Assembly (NCBI GenBank): GCA_048264125.1
Contig: JBLXDM010000006.1
Coordinates: 124,001-188,000 of the forward strand
Origin: M1-B18 sp048264125
GTDB taxonomy: Bacteria; Bacillota; Clostridia; Peptostreptococcales; Natronincolaceae
Direction of reading: 5' to 3'
Length of the DNA: 64,000 bases
Positions 1 to 8,327 of the stretch are shown piece after piece. Each line of letters opens with the position of its first letter. The stretch's first letter is position 1. The notes below the pieces were generated by a model. The model saw only the letters and a program-made list of their open reading frames with translations, was not told the origin of the DNA and made no database searches. A program made the translations under genes and the position numbers.

Positions 1-2008
1 CTTCCGCAGGCTTATCTTCGTTTCCTAGAATATCACGGCAGACAAGGAGCATTATCCAGCCCTCAAGGCCCTCCTGTTTTCCTTCTAAAAATTTTCTATA
101 AATATATCTAAGGGAAGTATCTCCCCTAGACACCAGCATCGCATACTCCTTTTGATGCAGCTCTATATAAGCATAAGGGTTTGAGGCCGAAGAGGGGCCA
201 TCGGCAATTCTTCTTATAAGCTCCTCCTCTGATCTTCTGCTCTTTAAATATTCCTCAGCCTTTAAATCACAGGCTTCAACTTGCTGCTTAGCATATTTTT
301 GAGAATCCATTGCAGCTGCAGCTATGTCGCTTGGAAATCTGGCTCGTATTGAGGTTGCATAGTCGGAGCCATCGGAGGCCCTCCAATAATCCACTAGAGA
401 AAAGCCACCAGCTGCCCTCTTTGAAAAGACTAAGGCCATAGGCATATAGCCTCCTCCCGCCAGCTGAGGCTTGCCGTCGGGGAAATTGTATACTGCATAA
501 TAGCCCATAAGATAAGCAGTTACTGTGGTGTCATCCTCTTCAATTTTTAATAATACGTGGGACTCTGTCTGAAATTCTCCAGACCGATAGCTATCAATGT
601 TATGGGAGATTATTGCCTCAGATATATAGGGCTCTAGCCTGTCAGCAAGCGTAGCCGGAGTACTTGCTTCTCCCGTCAGAATTTTTTCCAGATTGGCATA
701 ATGCATGCCAGAAACTATGCTGTAAAAGCCATCCTTTCCGCCCTGCATAACACTTCTTCCATCAAGCATATAGGCATAAAGCTCTGACACCTCTGTGGAA
801 TTGGGGTATGCTGCCTGTATTAGATAATATTCCTCGACAGCCGTCATATCTTCACCGGGCCAGGCGGCTGATTTTACCATGTAATCAAATATCAACTCCT
901 TAACTAGCTTAGCTTCCTCTGTTGTCAGCTCTATTTTAGAAGCCAGCTCCTGGCCACCCATTCCAAGCTTAAATATACTATAGGTGGTAGACTCCTCCAA
1001 AGGAGGCGGAGCTTCCTCATTATTATCCTTGACTCCGGTAAAGGTGCAGGCAGCAGTGATTGAAGAAACTAGAATGACTGCCACCAAGGTTATTATAAGC
1101 ATTCTTGGCTTTTTGGCAATTAGCGAGATTCTTTCCTTTATTTCAGATCTGCCGCAGGACATGGTGGTGGCACAATTAAGTAGGTTTCTGGGAGAATTAT
1201 TTGCTGATATCATGCTTATCAGGGTACGACCATATTCCAGCCGATCCTCCTCCCCAAGACGAAGGAGGGTGCCCTCATCGCAGGCCAGCTCACAATCCCT
1301 TTTAGATAATATGGCACCTGCCCATACAAGGGGGTTAAACCAATGAAGCACCAGACAGAGGCTTCTCACCAAAGCCCATATATGGTCCTTATGGCGATAG
1401 TGAGTGAGCTCATGAAGGATGATATGGTTCAGCCTATTTTCTCCTTTAAGATCACCGGTGTTCAGATAAATTGCTGGCCTAAATATGCCATAAAGACAGG
1501 GAGAAGGAAGGCCCTCTGCCAAGTAAACAGGCAAGGGACAATTGGCTACTCTTATTGGCACCGCACGTTCTCTGAGGCTGAGATAAAAGCGAAGGTTGGA
1601 AACCACCAGCATAAGAGCCATGGCTACAGCACCCAAAAGCCAGATTATAGCCAGTGGGCTATTGACGGCTGAGGGGCTGTCGGCGCCGATATAAATATCA
1701 GATGCATCGGTATCTATGGCTTCTATAGCAGGGCGCTGTATAGGTGAAGTCGGCAGAGGATTGTTAAAGCTATACACTGGTGCTTCAGAAATGGGATCCG
1801 ACTGTACCAGCCCTTGTAATGACGGCATTTCAAATATATTCAGAACACTCAAGGAGCTAGCTGCTACATTAAAGGGAAATAGAAGCCTTATGGCCACCAG
1901 AGCCCAAAGCCCATATTGTAGCCTTAGATTGATTTTTCCCTTAAGAAAATACCGCAATAAAATGATAATAGCTATAAGTATTGAGGATGATATGATAATT
2001 TCCATCAT
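1..2008 (-). CDS. BlaR1-like M56 family membrane metallopeptidase / antirepressor sensor, 3' end off the window
   Basis: Reading the minus strand from the ATG at 2008 gives one uninterrupted frame to the left edge (669 codons seen, no stop). The N-terminal part has hydrophobic segments typical of the BlaR1/MecR1 integral membrane protease. The zinc motif HELTHYRHKDH follows, then CELACDEG and the family's last membrane segment before a Cys-containing ITAACTFTG stretch. In the family this protease is triggered by an external signal and leads to cleavage of the BlaI repressor. The C-terminal ~350 residues are not a recognisable penicillin-binding domain, so the signal is unknown and need not be a beta-lactam. 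The start overlaps the blaI stop by 4 nt (ATGA), indicating translational coupling. An alternative ATG lies at 2005. Confidence 0.88.
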   Translation of the reverse strand, partial: MMEIIISSSILIAIIILLRYFLKGKINLRLQYGLWALVAIRLLFPFNVAASSLSVLNIFEMPSLQGLVQSDPISEAPVYSFNNPLPTSPIQRPAIEAIDTDASDIYIGADSPSAVNSPLAIIWLLGAVAMALMLVVSNLRFYLSLRERAVPIRVANCPLPVYLAEGLPSPCLYGIFRPAIYLNTGDLKGENRLNHIILHELTHYRHKDHIWALVRSLCLVLHWFNPLVWAGAILSKRDCELACDEGTLLRLGEEDRLEYGRTLISMISANNSPRNLLNCATTMSCGRSEIKERISLIAKKPRMLIITLVAVILVSSITAACTFTGVKDNNEEAPPPLEESTTYSIFKLGMGGQELASKIELTTEEAKLVKELIFDYMVKSAAWPGEDMTAVEEYYLIQAAYPNSTEVSELYAYMLDGRSVMQGGKDGFYSIVSGMHYANLEKILTGEASTPATLADRLEPYISEAIISHNIDSYRSGEFQTESHVLLKIEEDDTTVTAYLMGYYAVYNFPDGKPQLAGGGYMPMALVFSKRAAGGFSLVDYWRASDGSDYATSIRARFPSDIAAAAMDSQKYAKQQVEACDLKAEEYLKSRRSEEELIRRIADGPSSASNPYAYIELHQKEYAMLVSRGDTSLRYIYRKFLEGKQEGLEGWIMLLVCRDILGNEDKPAE

Positions 2009-2394
2009 TTTTTCGCCTCCTCTGCCCTTCGTAATATTTCGTAAAGCTCTTGAATTTCATCACTTGAAAGACTCTTTTTCTCTACAAGCGTATTCATCAT
2101 CATGCCGACGCTTCCCTTATAGACCCTGCTCAATAGGGATTCTGTCTCGGAAATAGCAGCATCATCACGGCTTATGGCAGGATAATACTCTCTTGCCTTA
2201 GAGCCATCCTTGTAGTAAATGAGTCCCTTTGCCTCCATTCTGCTGACCAAGGTAGTAATCGTGCTTTTAGCCCATCCTACCCTAACCTTAAGGGTTCTTA
2301 CCAGCTGCATAACGGTAAGGGGGCTTTGAAGCCAAAGGCATTCCATAATATGGCGCTCGCTTTCATTTAAAATAATATTTTGCTTTTCAGTCAT
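2005..2394 (-). CDS. blaI: BlaI/MecI/CopY family transcriptional repressor
   Basis: This 129-residue protein has the winged-helix layout of the BlaI/MecI family: ESERHIMECLW near the N-terminus, a recognition region around WAKSTITTLVSRMEAKGL, the wing GLIYYKDGSKAREYYP, and a C-terminal dimerisation and cleavage region. Family members bind as dimers to operators at their own promoter and are inactivated by proteolysis when the partner M56 protein is triggered. That partner is encoded directly downstream with a 4-nt overlap. The ribosome site AGGTG precedes the ATG at 2394. Direct repeats flanking its promoter are the likely autoregulatory operators. The wider regulon is not visible here. Confidence 0.92.
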   Translation of the reverse strand: MTEKQNIILNESERHIMECLWLQSPLTVMQLVRTLKVRVGWAKSTITTLVSRMEAKGLIYYKDGSKAREYYPAISRDDAAISETESLLSRVYKGSVGMMMNTLVEKKSLSSDEIQELYEILRRAEEAKK

Positions 2395-2409
2395 ATAATC
2401 ACCTCGTTT

Positions 2410-2457
2410 GTACTACTACTGTAAACTCATCATATCAATTCGTACTACAGCTGTCAA
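2410..2457 (-). promoter_or_regulatory. blaI promoter with two BlaI-type operator repeats
   Basis: On the minus strand TTGACA (2457-2452) and TATGAT (2434-2429) are separated by exactly 17 bp, a near-consensus vegetative promoter. Two copies of a 13-mer sit on it, ACAGCTGTAGTAC (2454-2442, overlapping the -35) and ACAGTAGTAGTAC (2422-2410, just after the -10). They differ at two positions and resemble the ACA/TGT-rich operators of BlaI/MecI/CopY repressors. Position suggests autorepression of the blaI-M56 pair. Confidence 0.72.
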
Positions 2458-2484
2458 CTGTTAATTAGATTAAAAAGCACCTCA

Positions 2485-2643
2485 AGTAGCTTGACCACCT
2501 TATTTCTTAGTTCAGAAACGGTTAAATTACCTCAGGACTGCGTTGGAGTCAGTCGCAATATAGCCCGATGTTCCTTTTTCCTCCGCTTGTTCTGAAAAAA
2601 TTTTCTCTCTGCTGCTCCTAATTCTTAAATTGGTGAAGGCACT
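2485..2643 (+). repeat. MITE-like palindromic element, copy 1
   Basis: About 159 bp, clearly similar along its whole length to the elements at 20994-21154 (same orientation) and 9907-10067 (inverted). Shared internal blocks include CAGGACTGCGTTG, AGTCGCAATATAGCCCGAT and CTGAAAAAATTTTC. The left end is altered (AGTAGCTTGACCACC instead of AGTGCCTTGACCACC) and the right end reads GGTGAAGGCACT. No ORF of note lies inside. It is non-coding and sits upstream of the blaI promoter, downstream of the gene at 2702-3028. Confidence 0.8.
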
Positions 2644-2671
2644 AGGACAAAATCTCTCCCCTAGTGCCTTC
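2635..2671. repeat. Short perfect hairpin sharing the MITE end sequence
   Basis: GAAGGCACTAGG (2635-2646) and CCTAGTGCCTTC (2660-2671) form a perfect 12-bp inverted repeat with a 13-nt loop. The left arm is the right end of MITE copy 1, so the hairpin looks like two element ends facing each other. It lies 30 bp past the stop of the minus-strand gene 2702-3028, where it could also act as a transcription terminator, although no strong T-tract follows. Confidence 0.6.
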
Positions 2672-2701
2672 ATCTATTGGGTTATGTTAGTTTTAATGAC
2701 A

Positions 2702-3028
2702 TCAGTCTTCCTTAGGAATAAATAACGCGTACTCCTCTGGTATTTCTGGCGGAGGTGACGGCGGGCCTGCCAGTGGATGTCTGGGGGCATGAACAACCGT
2801 TATGCTATTAAGGATAACCTCCCTCTCCACCAGTCGGTTGTTTTCATCATATTTTTCCCGAATTTCCGCCCGGGGGACAATCACCGATACCTCATGGGGG
2901 ATGGCAGGGTCTGTAATTCTGGACATTTGTATGTTTAAGCCCTCCAGCTGCAGCTGAATATAGTCCGTCTGGGGTCTTTCATCACTATTATTGTTATTAA
3001 GCTTGGATAGCAGACGTTTAAATATCAT
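2702..3028 (-). CDS. Hypothetical 108-residue protein with proline-rich tail
   Basis: The ORF has a good ribosome site (GGAGGGAG, 4 nt before the ATG) and normal codon use, so it is probably real. The protein starts with a basic segment (MIFKRLLSKLNNNN), has a central region rich in beta-branched and charged residues, and ends with a proline-rich stretch (GPPSPPPEIPEEY). There is no signal peptide, membrane segment or cysteine. I do not recognise the family. It stands alone between the repeats at 2485-2671 and the divergent GNAT gene. Confidence 0.62.
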   Translation of the reverse strand: MIFKRLLSKLNNNNSDERPQTDYIQLQLEGLNIQMSRITDPAIPHEVSVIVPRAEIREKYDENNRLVEREVILNSITVVHAPRHPLAGPPSPPPEIPEEYALFIPKED

Positions 3029-3168
3029 AATACTCCCTCCTACTATAGGCTATTCCTGAAGTAAGAGTTGGTGAGGGGGTTTTGCAAATATATAATGGCA
3101 CTACCATCTGTCTTGTGTATATGCCGATGTGGTTGTAAAATAAAGGTAGGACATAAGGGGGTAGGGTT

Positions 3169-3942
3169 ATGCTAATAAAAACAAGTAATAAAGCAAGCGC
3201 AATTGAGTATTTAAAGAAGGATTATCTTATAAATCTAAACATGCTGGGGATATTGGAGAATGTGCCGGAGGTGGAGATATTTGTAGATGACGAGCTGCAG
3301 CCCACCGGAGTTCTTTTAAGGAAAAACTATTTTCATTACATTCATAGCATATCCGACGAGTTTATAAGGGCAGTGTCGGAGGAATTTCTTAGTAAGGAGG
3401 GCTTTTACGGTTTTTCAGGGGTTGAGGAGAGTATTGCCAGAAAAATCAGAAGCAAGCATCAGGTGAATTGGGAGTCCTTATGCAGACTGTATTATTTACC
3501 GAAGGAAAATTTGGATTTAAAGCTGATAAAGAATAAAGCTGAAGGCGTGAGGCTGGAGGATGCTGAATTAATAGACCTTAAGTATACCTATCGTAATGAC
3601 CACAGCCTTGAGGCCATAAGAGAGGATATCAAGAATAGACCCTCCTCAGCCATTTACATAGACGGTAAAATAGCCAGCTGGGTGCTGGTGCATGACGACA
3701 ACTCCATGGGGATTATGTATACTCTGGAGGAGTATAGACGAAGGGGCTATGGGGTAGATGTAAGCATGGCGCTTGCCCAGAAAATAATTGAAGCCGGGAA
3801 GACTCCCTTTTTACAAATAGTCAGAAGCAATACCATGTCTCCGGGATTGGCGGAGGCCTGCGGCTTCGTGGAAATAGGCAGTGTGGAATGGTTTGGAATA
3901 GTTTCTCCTCCACTCAGCCAGAGTTTAGAGGCAGGTGAATAG
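3169..3942 (+). CDS. GNAT family N-acetyltransferase
   Basis: 257 residues. The C-terminal half carries the GNAT core: IYIDGKIASWVLVHDDNSMG forms the beta strands before motif A, EEYRRRGYGVDVSMALAQK is the acetyl-CoA pyrophosphate-binding R-R-x-G-Y-G loop with its helix, and NTMSPGLAEACGFVEIG is motif B. The N-terminal ~130 residues form a second, weaker domain, the two-lobed layout seen in FR47/glycine-N-acyltransferase-like GNATs. It presumably transfers an acyl group from CoA to an amine; the substrate is unknown. Ribosome site GGGGGTAGGG precedes the ATG. Monocistronic by position. Confidence 0.8.
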   Translation: MLIKTSNKASAIEYLKKDYLINLNMLGILENVPEVEIFVDDELQPTGVLLRKNYFHYIHSISDEFIRAVSEEFLSKEGFYGFSGVEESIARKIRSKHQVNWESLCRLYYLPKENLDLKLIKNKAEGVRLEDAELIDLKYTYRNDHSLEAIREDIKNRPSSAIYIDGKIASWVLVHDDNSMGIMYTLEEYRRRGYGVDVSMALAQKIIEAGKTPFLQIVRSNTMSPGLAEACGFVEIGSVEWFGIVSPPLSQSLEAGE

Positions 3943-4050
3943 GCAGCAAAACCTTGAATAAGGGCAATTAGAATAAAGCATAAGCATTTATTTAATTCCT
4001 TCTGTCGATATTGGGTATAATTAAAGTAATATCATTACTCAGGTAACAAG

Positions 4051-4112
4051 GAGGTGACAAGGGGACGGTTCTCCTGTCGCCAGTGACAGGAGAACCGTCC
4101 CCTTGTCACCTC
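4051..4112. repeat. REP-like palindrome, perfect 28-bp hairpin
   Basis: Left arm 4051-4078 begins GAGGTGACAAGGGGACGG; the right arm 4085-4112 is its exact reverse complement, with a 6-nt loop GCCAGT. Related sequence recurs at 58313-58375 (full pair) and 7986-8014 (single unit), with remnants at about 4829-4850, 24225-24253 and 47078-47116. It lies 18 bp before the msrA ribosome site. Repeats of this form are typical of REP/RAYT systems; no RAYT transposase is in the window. Confidence 0.85.
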
Positions 4113-4136
4113 TTCAAATACACAGGAGGAGTTAAA

Positions 4137-4799
4137 ATGAACCTACAAAATTTACCGATCATAGATACGATAATACCGCCCTCTTTGGAAAAGGCCACCT
4201 TTGCTATGGGCTGATTCTGGGGTCCGGATGCCCGGTTCGGGCTGGCAAAGGGTGTTTATAGAACAAAGGTTGGTTACGCCGGTGGCAGCAGTTCAAATCC
4301 CACCTATTATGAAATAGGGGACCATACGGAAACCCTGCAGCTGGAGTACGACCCTCAGGAGATTGATTATAGAAGCCTGGTGGATATTTTCTGGAACAAT
4401 CATTGCGCCTCAGGAAGGCCTTATTCCAGACAGTATATGTCTATACTCTTTTATCATAATGAGGAGCAAAGACAGATAGCAGAGGAAACAAAGGCTCAGC
4501 AGGAGGCGCTTTTGAAAAAGAAGATAGAGACGGCTATACTGCCCTATACAAATTTCTATATAGCAGAGGACTATCATCAGAAATACTATCTTCAGCTTCA
4601 CAGAGCTATTGCCGATGAATACAAAAGATGCCTCGGCAGCGTGGAGGCCTTCGTAGCTTCTACTGCTACAGCAAGAGTAAATGGATATATAAAGGGCTAT
4701 GGCACCATGGAGGGCTTGCATCGGGAGCTGCCTCAGCTGGGATTGTCGGAGGCGGCAGAAAAAAGGCTTGAGCAGATTGTAGAGGGATATGGGAGATAA
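4137..4799 (+). CDS. msrA: Peptide methionine sulfoxide reductase MsrA, selenocysteine-containing
   Basis: The ATG at 4137 (AGGAGGAG ribosome site) opens a 221-codon frame interrupted only by TGA at 4212-4214 (codon 26). That codon falls exactly where MsrA has its catalytic cysteine: the residues around it read AMG-U-FWGPDARFG, matching the family GCFWGPE motif. Downstream the frame continues as ordinary MsrA (GVYRTKVGYAGG, NPTYYEIGDHTE, VDIFWNNH, SRQYMSILFY, FYIAEDYHQKYY) to the TAA at 4797. MsrA reduces methionine-S-sulfoxide in proteins or free; Sec at this site is known to raise activity strongly in clostridial homologues. A simple ORF caller would start the gene at GTG 4380 and lose the active site. 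A possible SECIS hairpin follows the UGA. Cysteines remain further down, in HCASG and KRCLG. Confidence 0.9.
4212..4241 (+). promoter_or_regulatory. UGA(Sec) codon and candidate bacterial SECIS hairpin
   Basis: After the UGA (4212-4214) the mRNA can form CCCG (4231-4234)/CGGG (4238-4241) with the apical loop GUU, so the loop guanine lies 21 nt beyond the UGA. Bacterial SECIS elements need a short stem with a G in the apical loop about 16-37 nt after the UGA, which this satisfies. The hairpin is inferred by eye and not computed. Confidence 0.6.
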
Positions 4800-4954
4800 A
4801 GATAGTAAAGCCCTTTCCCTTTGTTAGCGAGGTGACAAGGGACATTAGACCGTGTGGAAATTAATATTGATAGCAATTTAAAAAGTTTTAAGACCAGGTT
4901 CCTAACCCAAAGGAGCCACTAACAGGAAAAATCAGCAGCCACAAAAAATAAAAC

Positions 4955-5001
4955 ACCCTATGGGTTCGGTTTAGCTAATTACCAAGTCCATAGGGTTTTT
5001 C
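4955..5001. terminator. Bidirectional terminator between msrA and proC
   Basis: ACCCTATGG (4955-4963) and CCATAGGGT (4988-4996) form a 9-bp stem with TTTTT downstream on the plus strand and an A-rich stretch upstream that gives a U-tract on the minus strand. It suits the convergent msrA and proABC units. Confidence 0.7.
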
Positions 5002-5027
5002 TGTTTTAAAATGGTTTTATTCTGGTT

Positions 5028-5837
5028 TTACTTCTTCGCCATAGCCTTCAGCTTTTTATCACAAGCTTCCATGGCTTCCATGACAATACTTCTAAATCCT
5101 TTTCGCTCCAACACGTAGATTCCTTCAATGGTTGCCCCCCCTGGAGAGGTAACCAGATCCTTTAGCGGGCCAGGATGAATGTTTTTTTCTAAAATAAGCT
5201 TGCCGGTCCCAATCAAGGTTTGTGCTGCATACTGGTAGGCTTTTTCTCGAGGCATACCCTGAAGTACACTGGCATCGGCCATGGCCTCTATGAATAATGC
5301 AATAAAGGCAGGGCTGCAGCCACTCACACAGGTCACAGCATCCAGCATGTATTCATCCACCAAATCCACTCGCCCAACGCTTTTTAAAAGCTCCATAGTT
5401 AAATCCAGCTCTTTCCGCGTAATTTGAGGGCTACAGCACATGGCTATCATGCCCGCACTCACGGTTACTGCAATATTAGGCATAATTCGAATAATCTTTT
5501 TAGGCTCATTAAAATACTGCTGAACGTCTTCAATCTGCGTACCTGCCGCCACTGAAATCAATAGCTTCTCATCATTAATATAAGGCTGAATGGCCGAAAG
5601 CACCTTCGGGTAAATATCAGGCTTAACAGAAAGAAAAATAATATCGCAAATTTGAGCCAATTCTTCATTGCTGTCTAACAAATGGACCTGGCACAGATCT
5701 CGTAGCTCTTCCCCCTTTATTCGGGATCGATTGGTAATATAAATCTGCTGATTAATTCCTTCAAAGTGCTCCACTAAGCCCAAAATCAATGTTTTTGTTA
5801 CGTTTCCCGCTCCGATAAATCCAATTTTCTTATTCAC
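5028..5837 (-). CDS. proC: Pyrroline-5-carboxylate reductase
   Basis: 269 residues, normal length. The N-terminal Rossmann motif GFIGAGNVTKTLILGL binds NAD(P)H. The family signature is at the C-terminal end (DLVTSPGGATIEGIYVLERKGFRSIVMEA), preceded by the dimerisation helices (VSGCSPAFIALFIEAMADASVLQGM). It catalyses the last step of proline synthesis, reduction of 1-pyrroline-5-carboxylate to L-proline, in the cytoplasm. It is the last gene of a proA-proB-proC unit, 18 bp after proB, and is followed by a terminator. Confidence 0.96.
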   Translation of the reverse strand: MNKKIGFIGAGNVTKTLILGLVEHFEGINQQIYITNRSRIKGEELRDLCQVHLLDSNEELAQICDIIFLSVKPDIYPKVLSAIQPYINDEKLLISVAAGTQIEDVQQYFNEPKKIIRIMPNIAVTVSAGMIAMCCSPQITRKELDLTMELLKSVGRVDLVDEYMLDAVTCVSGCSPAFIALFIEAMADASVLQGMPREKAYQYAAQTLIGTGKLILEKNIHPGPLKDLVTSPGGATIEGIYVLERKGFRSIVMEAMEACDKKLKAMAKK

Positions 5838-5855
5838 TTTAACACCTCTTTTTGA

Positions 5856-6656
5856 CTAATTAGCTTTTTCTGGATAAAATAGGGTTGCTTTTGCCTCCAT
5901 ACGGGCAATTTTCGTTAAAATCCCACTGGTTTTTCCATTGGCTAAAATCATAGGTATGCCATATTTGTTGACGATCCTAGCTGCCTCAATTTTAGTAGCA
6001 ATGCCGCCTGTTCCAAAGGAATTAGAACGGCCTATTTCAACCTGCTGAAGCATATCATCAATATCTGTCACCTTTTCAATTAATGCTGCATCCGCATATT
6101 CCTTCGGATTTTTATTATAAATTCCATCAATATCACTTAACAAAATTAATAAATCCGCATTCCACAAGCTGGCTGATAAAGCGGCCAGGGTATCATTATC
6201 CCCAATTTTAATTTCTTCCACACTCACCGTATCATTTTCGTTAATGATCGGTATAATGCCCTCGTCCACCAATGTAAATAAAGTGTTTCGAATATTTAAG
6301 GTGCGTTTGTCATCAAAAAAATCCTCGCGGGTTAACAGCATTTGCCCAATATGAATACCATAATGCCTAAAATGCTGTCCGTATGCCACCATCAGCTCAA
6401 CTTGCCCAATAGCGCATAATGCCTGCTTATAATTGATATCCTCCTTGCGAGACCATTTGCCGGTACTGCTGATGCCTGCAATTCTAGCACCAGAGGTGAC
6501 GATTAAAATCTGCTTCCCCTCTTGAATTAGCATCATAATTTGTTGGCACAGCTCCTCCAAAAATTCTTGATTAATGGTTCCGTCTTCATTTGATAAGGTA
6601 TTGCTTCCAATTTTGATCACAATTTTTTTACTGTTATTGATCACATCTGAAATCAT
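5856..6656 (-). CDS. proB: Glutamate 5-kinase, short form without PUA domain
   Basis: Phosphorylates L-glutamate to gamma-glutamyl phosphate, the first and usually feedback-inhibited step of proline synthesis. Amino acid kinase fold: KIVIKIGSNTL (ATP loop), IVTSGARIAG, NENDTVSVEEIKIGDNDTLAA (glutamate site), LSDIDGIYNKNP and FGTGGIATKIEAARI. The protein ends after the kinase domain, so the C-terminal PUA domain of E. coli ProB is absent, as in many Firmicutes. I chose the ATG at 6656 (MISDVINNSKK) with GAGGG 9 nt upstream; an ATG at 6665 is also possible. Start points further upstream would overlap proA, which ends at 6670. Confidence 0.93.
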   Translation of the reverse strand: MISDVINNSKKIVIKIGSNTLSNEDGTINQEFLEELCQQIMMLIQEGKQILIVTSGARIAGISSTGKWSRKEDINYKQALCAIGQVELMVAYGQHFRHYGIHIGQMLLTREDFFDDKRTLNIRNTLFTLVDEGIIPIINENDTVSVEEIKIGDNDTLAALSASLWNADLLILLSDIDGIYNKNPKEYADAALIEKVTDIDDMLQQVEIGRSNSFGTGGIATKIEAARIVNKYGIPMILANGKTSGILTKIARMEAKATLFYPEKAN

Positions 6657-6669
6657 TGACTTCATCCCT

Positions 6670-7911
6670 CTACTCTCTGATTTGTCCATTCCCCACCATG
6701 ACATACTTTGTCGTGACCAGCTGGTTTAGCCCCATGGGCCCTCTAGCATGGATTTTCTGTGTGCTGATGCCCATCTCTCCCCCAAATCCAAACTCTCCTC
6801 CGTCTGTAAAACGAGTAGAGGCATTCACATAAACTGCAGCCGCATCCACTCCCTTTAAAAACAAATTGGCATAGGTATAATTTTCTGTGATAATCGCTTC
6901 TGAATGCTTGGTACCATACTGTCGAATATGAGCCATGGCCTCTTCTATATTATTAACGATTTTTATAGCCAATATATAATCTAAAAACTCCTCTGCCCAA
7001 TCTGATTCCGAGGCCGGGTTCACCTGAATTAGCTGCTGGGTCTGAGAGCATCCCCGTAGCTCTACTTTATCCTTTAATCGTGCTGCCACCTGAGGTAGAA
7101 ATACACCTGCTACCTTTTCATGAACCAATAGGGTTTCGCAGGAATTACATGCACCTGGCCTTTGCACCTTAGCATTTTCAACAATGTTTAAGGCTGCCTC
7201 TAGCTTAGCGGACTCGTCGACAAAAACATGACAGTTTCCTGTACCGGTTTCAATGGTAGGAACCGTAGCATTATCCACCACAAATCGAATCAGCTCCGCC
7301 CCGCCGCGAGGAATTATGACATCTATATATTCATTGAGCCTGAGCATTTCACCCACCACTTTTCGGTCTAGATCTTCAATGAGCTGAATTACCTCTGGGC
7401 TAATTTGACTTTTAGCAAGACCATCTCGAATAACCTTCACCAAAGCTAGATTGGAATGGATAGCAGAAGAGCTGCCTCTTAATAGAATGCCATTCCCACT
7501 CTTTAATGCCAACGAAAAAGCATCCACCGTCACATTGGGACGAGATTCGTAAATAATGCCGATGACCCCCAAGGGCACTGTCATTTTATTTATGGTTAAA
7601 CCATTTTCCAGTGTCCAAACCTGATCACTTTGCCAAATGGGATCCTTCAATTGAACCACTGTTTCGATGGCATCGATCATTCCCTGCATTCTGGCTTGGT
7701 TTAAACGAAGTCTGTCAATTAGACTCTCCTTCATCCCTTTTTCTCTTGCCACTGCAATATCCTTTTCGTTTTCTGCCAAAATAAAGAGGGTATTTTCTTC
7801 AAGTGCCTTTGATACCAAGATCAAGGCTTGATTTTTCACTTTTGTAGAAGCATTAGCCAGCCCCAAGGTGGCTTCCTTCAACCTTTTACATTTTTCAATT
7901 AGCAACGACAT
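6670..7911 (-). CDS. proA: Gamma-glutamyl phosphate reductase
   Basis: 413 residues, full length. Reduces gamma-glutamyl phosphate to glutamate-5-semialdehyde with NADPH, the second proline step. Aldehyde-dehydrogenase fold: PLGVIGIIYESRPNVTVDA, GNGILLRGSSSAIHSN, VPTIETGTGNCHVFVD, and the catalytic cysteine in KVQRPGACNSCETLLVH; the C-terminal signature is FTDGGEFGFGGEMGISTQKIHARGPMG. Ribosome site AGGGG 8 nt upstream of the ATG. First gene of proABC, an order that puts the second enzyme first. The promoter is at 7947-7975. Confidence 0.96.
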   Translation of the reverse strand: MSLLIEKCKRLKEATLGLANASTKVKNQALILVSKALEENTLFILAENEKDIAVAREKGMKESLIDRLRLNQARMQGMIDAIETVVQLKDPIWQSDQVWTLENGLTINKMTVPLGVIGIIYESRPNVTVDAFSLALKSGNGILLRGSSSAIHSNLALVKVIRDGLAKSQISPEVIQLIEDLDRKVVGEMLRLNEYIDVIIPRGGAELIRFVVDNATVPTIETGTGNCHVFVDESAKLEAALNIVENAKVQRPGACNSCETLLVHEKVAGVFLPQVAARLKDKVELRGCSQTQQLIQVNPASESDWAEEFLDYILAIKIVNNIEEAMAHIRQYGTKHSEAIITENYTYANLFLKGVDAAAVYVNASTRFTDGGEFGFGGEMGISTQKIHARGPMGLNQLVTTKYVMVGNGQIRE

Positions 7912-7946
7912 GGCGGCACCCCTTTATAAATAAATATTTGTGTATC

Positions 7947-7975
7947 ATTATAGCTTATTTTGCATATATTATCAA
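7947..7975 (-). promoter_or_regulatory. proABC promoter
   Basis: On the minus strand TTGATA (7975-7970) and TATAAT (7952-7947) are separated by exactly 17 bp, about 36 bp before the proA start. No T-box or other leader structure fits in the short 5' leader. Confidence 0.78.
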
Positions 7976-7985
7976 ACTGAATTCA

Positions 7986-8014
7986 GGTGACAGGGGGACG
8001 GTTCTCTTGTCACC
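7986..8014. repeat. REP-like element, single unit
   Basis: GGTGACA (7986-7992) and TGTCACC (8008-8014) pair around the conserved core GGGGGACGGTTCTCT. It is one half-unit of the palindromes at 4051 and 58313. It lies just upstream of the proABC -35. Confidence 0.72.
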
Positions 8015-8080
8015 TCTGTGATTTGCTATCATAAAATAAGCAATTAAAGTATGTGACTACACCAATCATTTCAAATACAT

Positions 8081-8121
8081 AAGCTTTGCTTTGGAATATT
8101 ATGTTTCGAAGCAAAGCTTTT
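8081..8121. other. Strong hairpin in the proA-permease intergenic region
   Basis: AAGCTTTGCTT (8081-8091) and AAGCAAAGCTT (8109-8119) form a perfect 11-bp stem with a 17-nt loop, followed by TTAG only. No gene ends here on the plus strand, so a terminator role is doubtful. The rest of 8015-8327 is AT-rich and I see no gene in it. Confidence 0.45.
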
Positions 8122-8327
8122 AGTATGTAGCTTGCATAAAAGAGCCAGCTTCGATGTTCGATTAGTGTAATAAATCGGAATCATTGTGGAGCAATCGTTA
8201 GTATATGAATATTTAGATATAAATATCAAATAAAGTACGGAAATCAACAATATCAAGAGTGGAAACGATTTCAAGTGAATAGGAACTAAAAGAATATACA
8301 CGAACTAATAAATATGTATAATAATAT

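Noticed and set aside
984..2156. Plus-strand ORFs opposite the M56 gene
   Set aside because: The minus strand codes for a coherent BlaR1-like protein through the whole stretch; the plus frames have no ribosome sites or recognisable sequence.
4212..4214. msrA as a pseudogene broken by a stop codon
   Set aside because: The stop is TGA, at exactly the catalytic Cys position, the frame is otherwise intact on both sides, and a SECIS-like hairpin follows. Selenocysteine is the better explanation.
8015..8327. Purine riboswitch upstream of the NCS2 permease
   Set aside because: I could not find the conserved loops of the purine aptamer; the PurR-like boxes explain regulation better.
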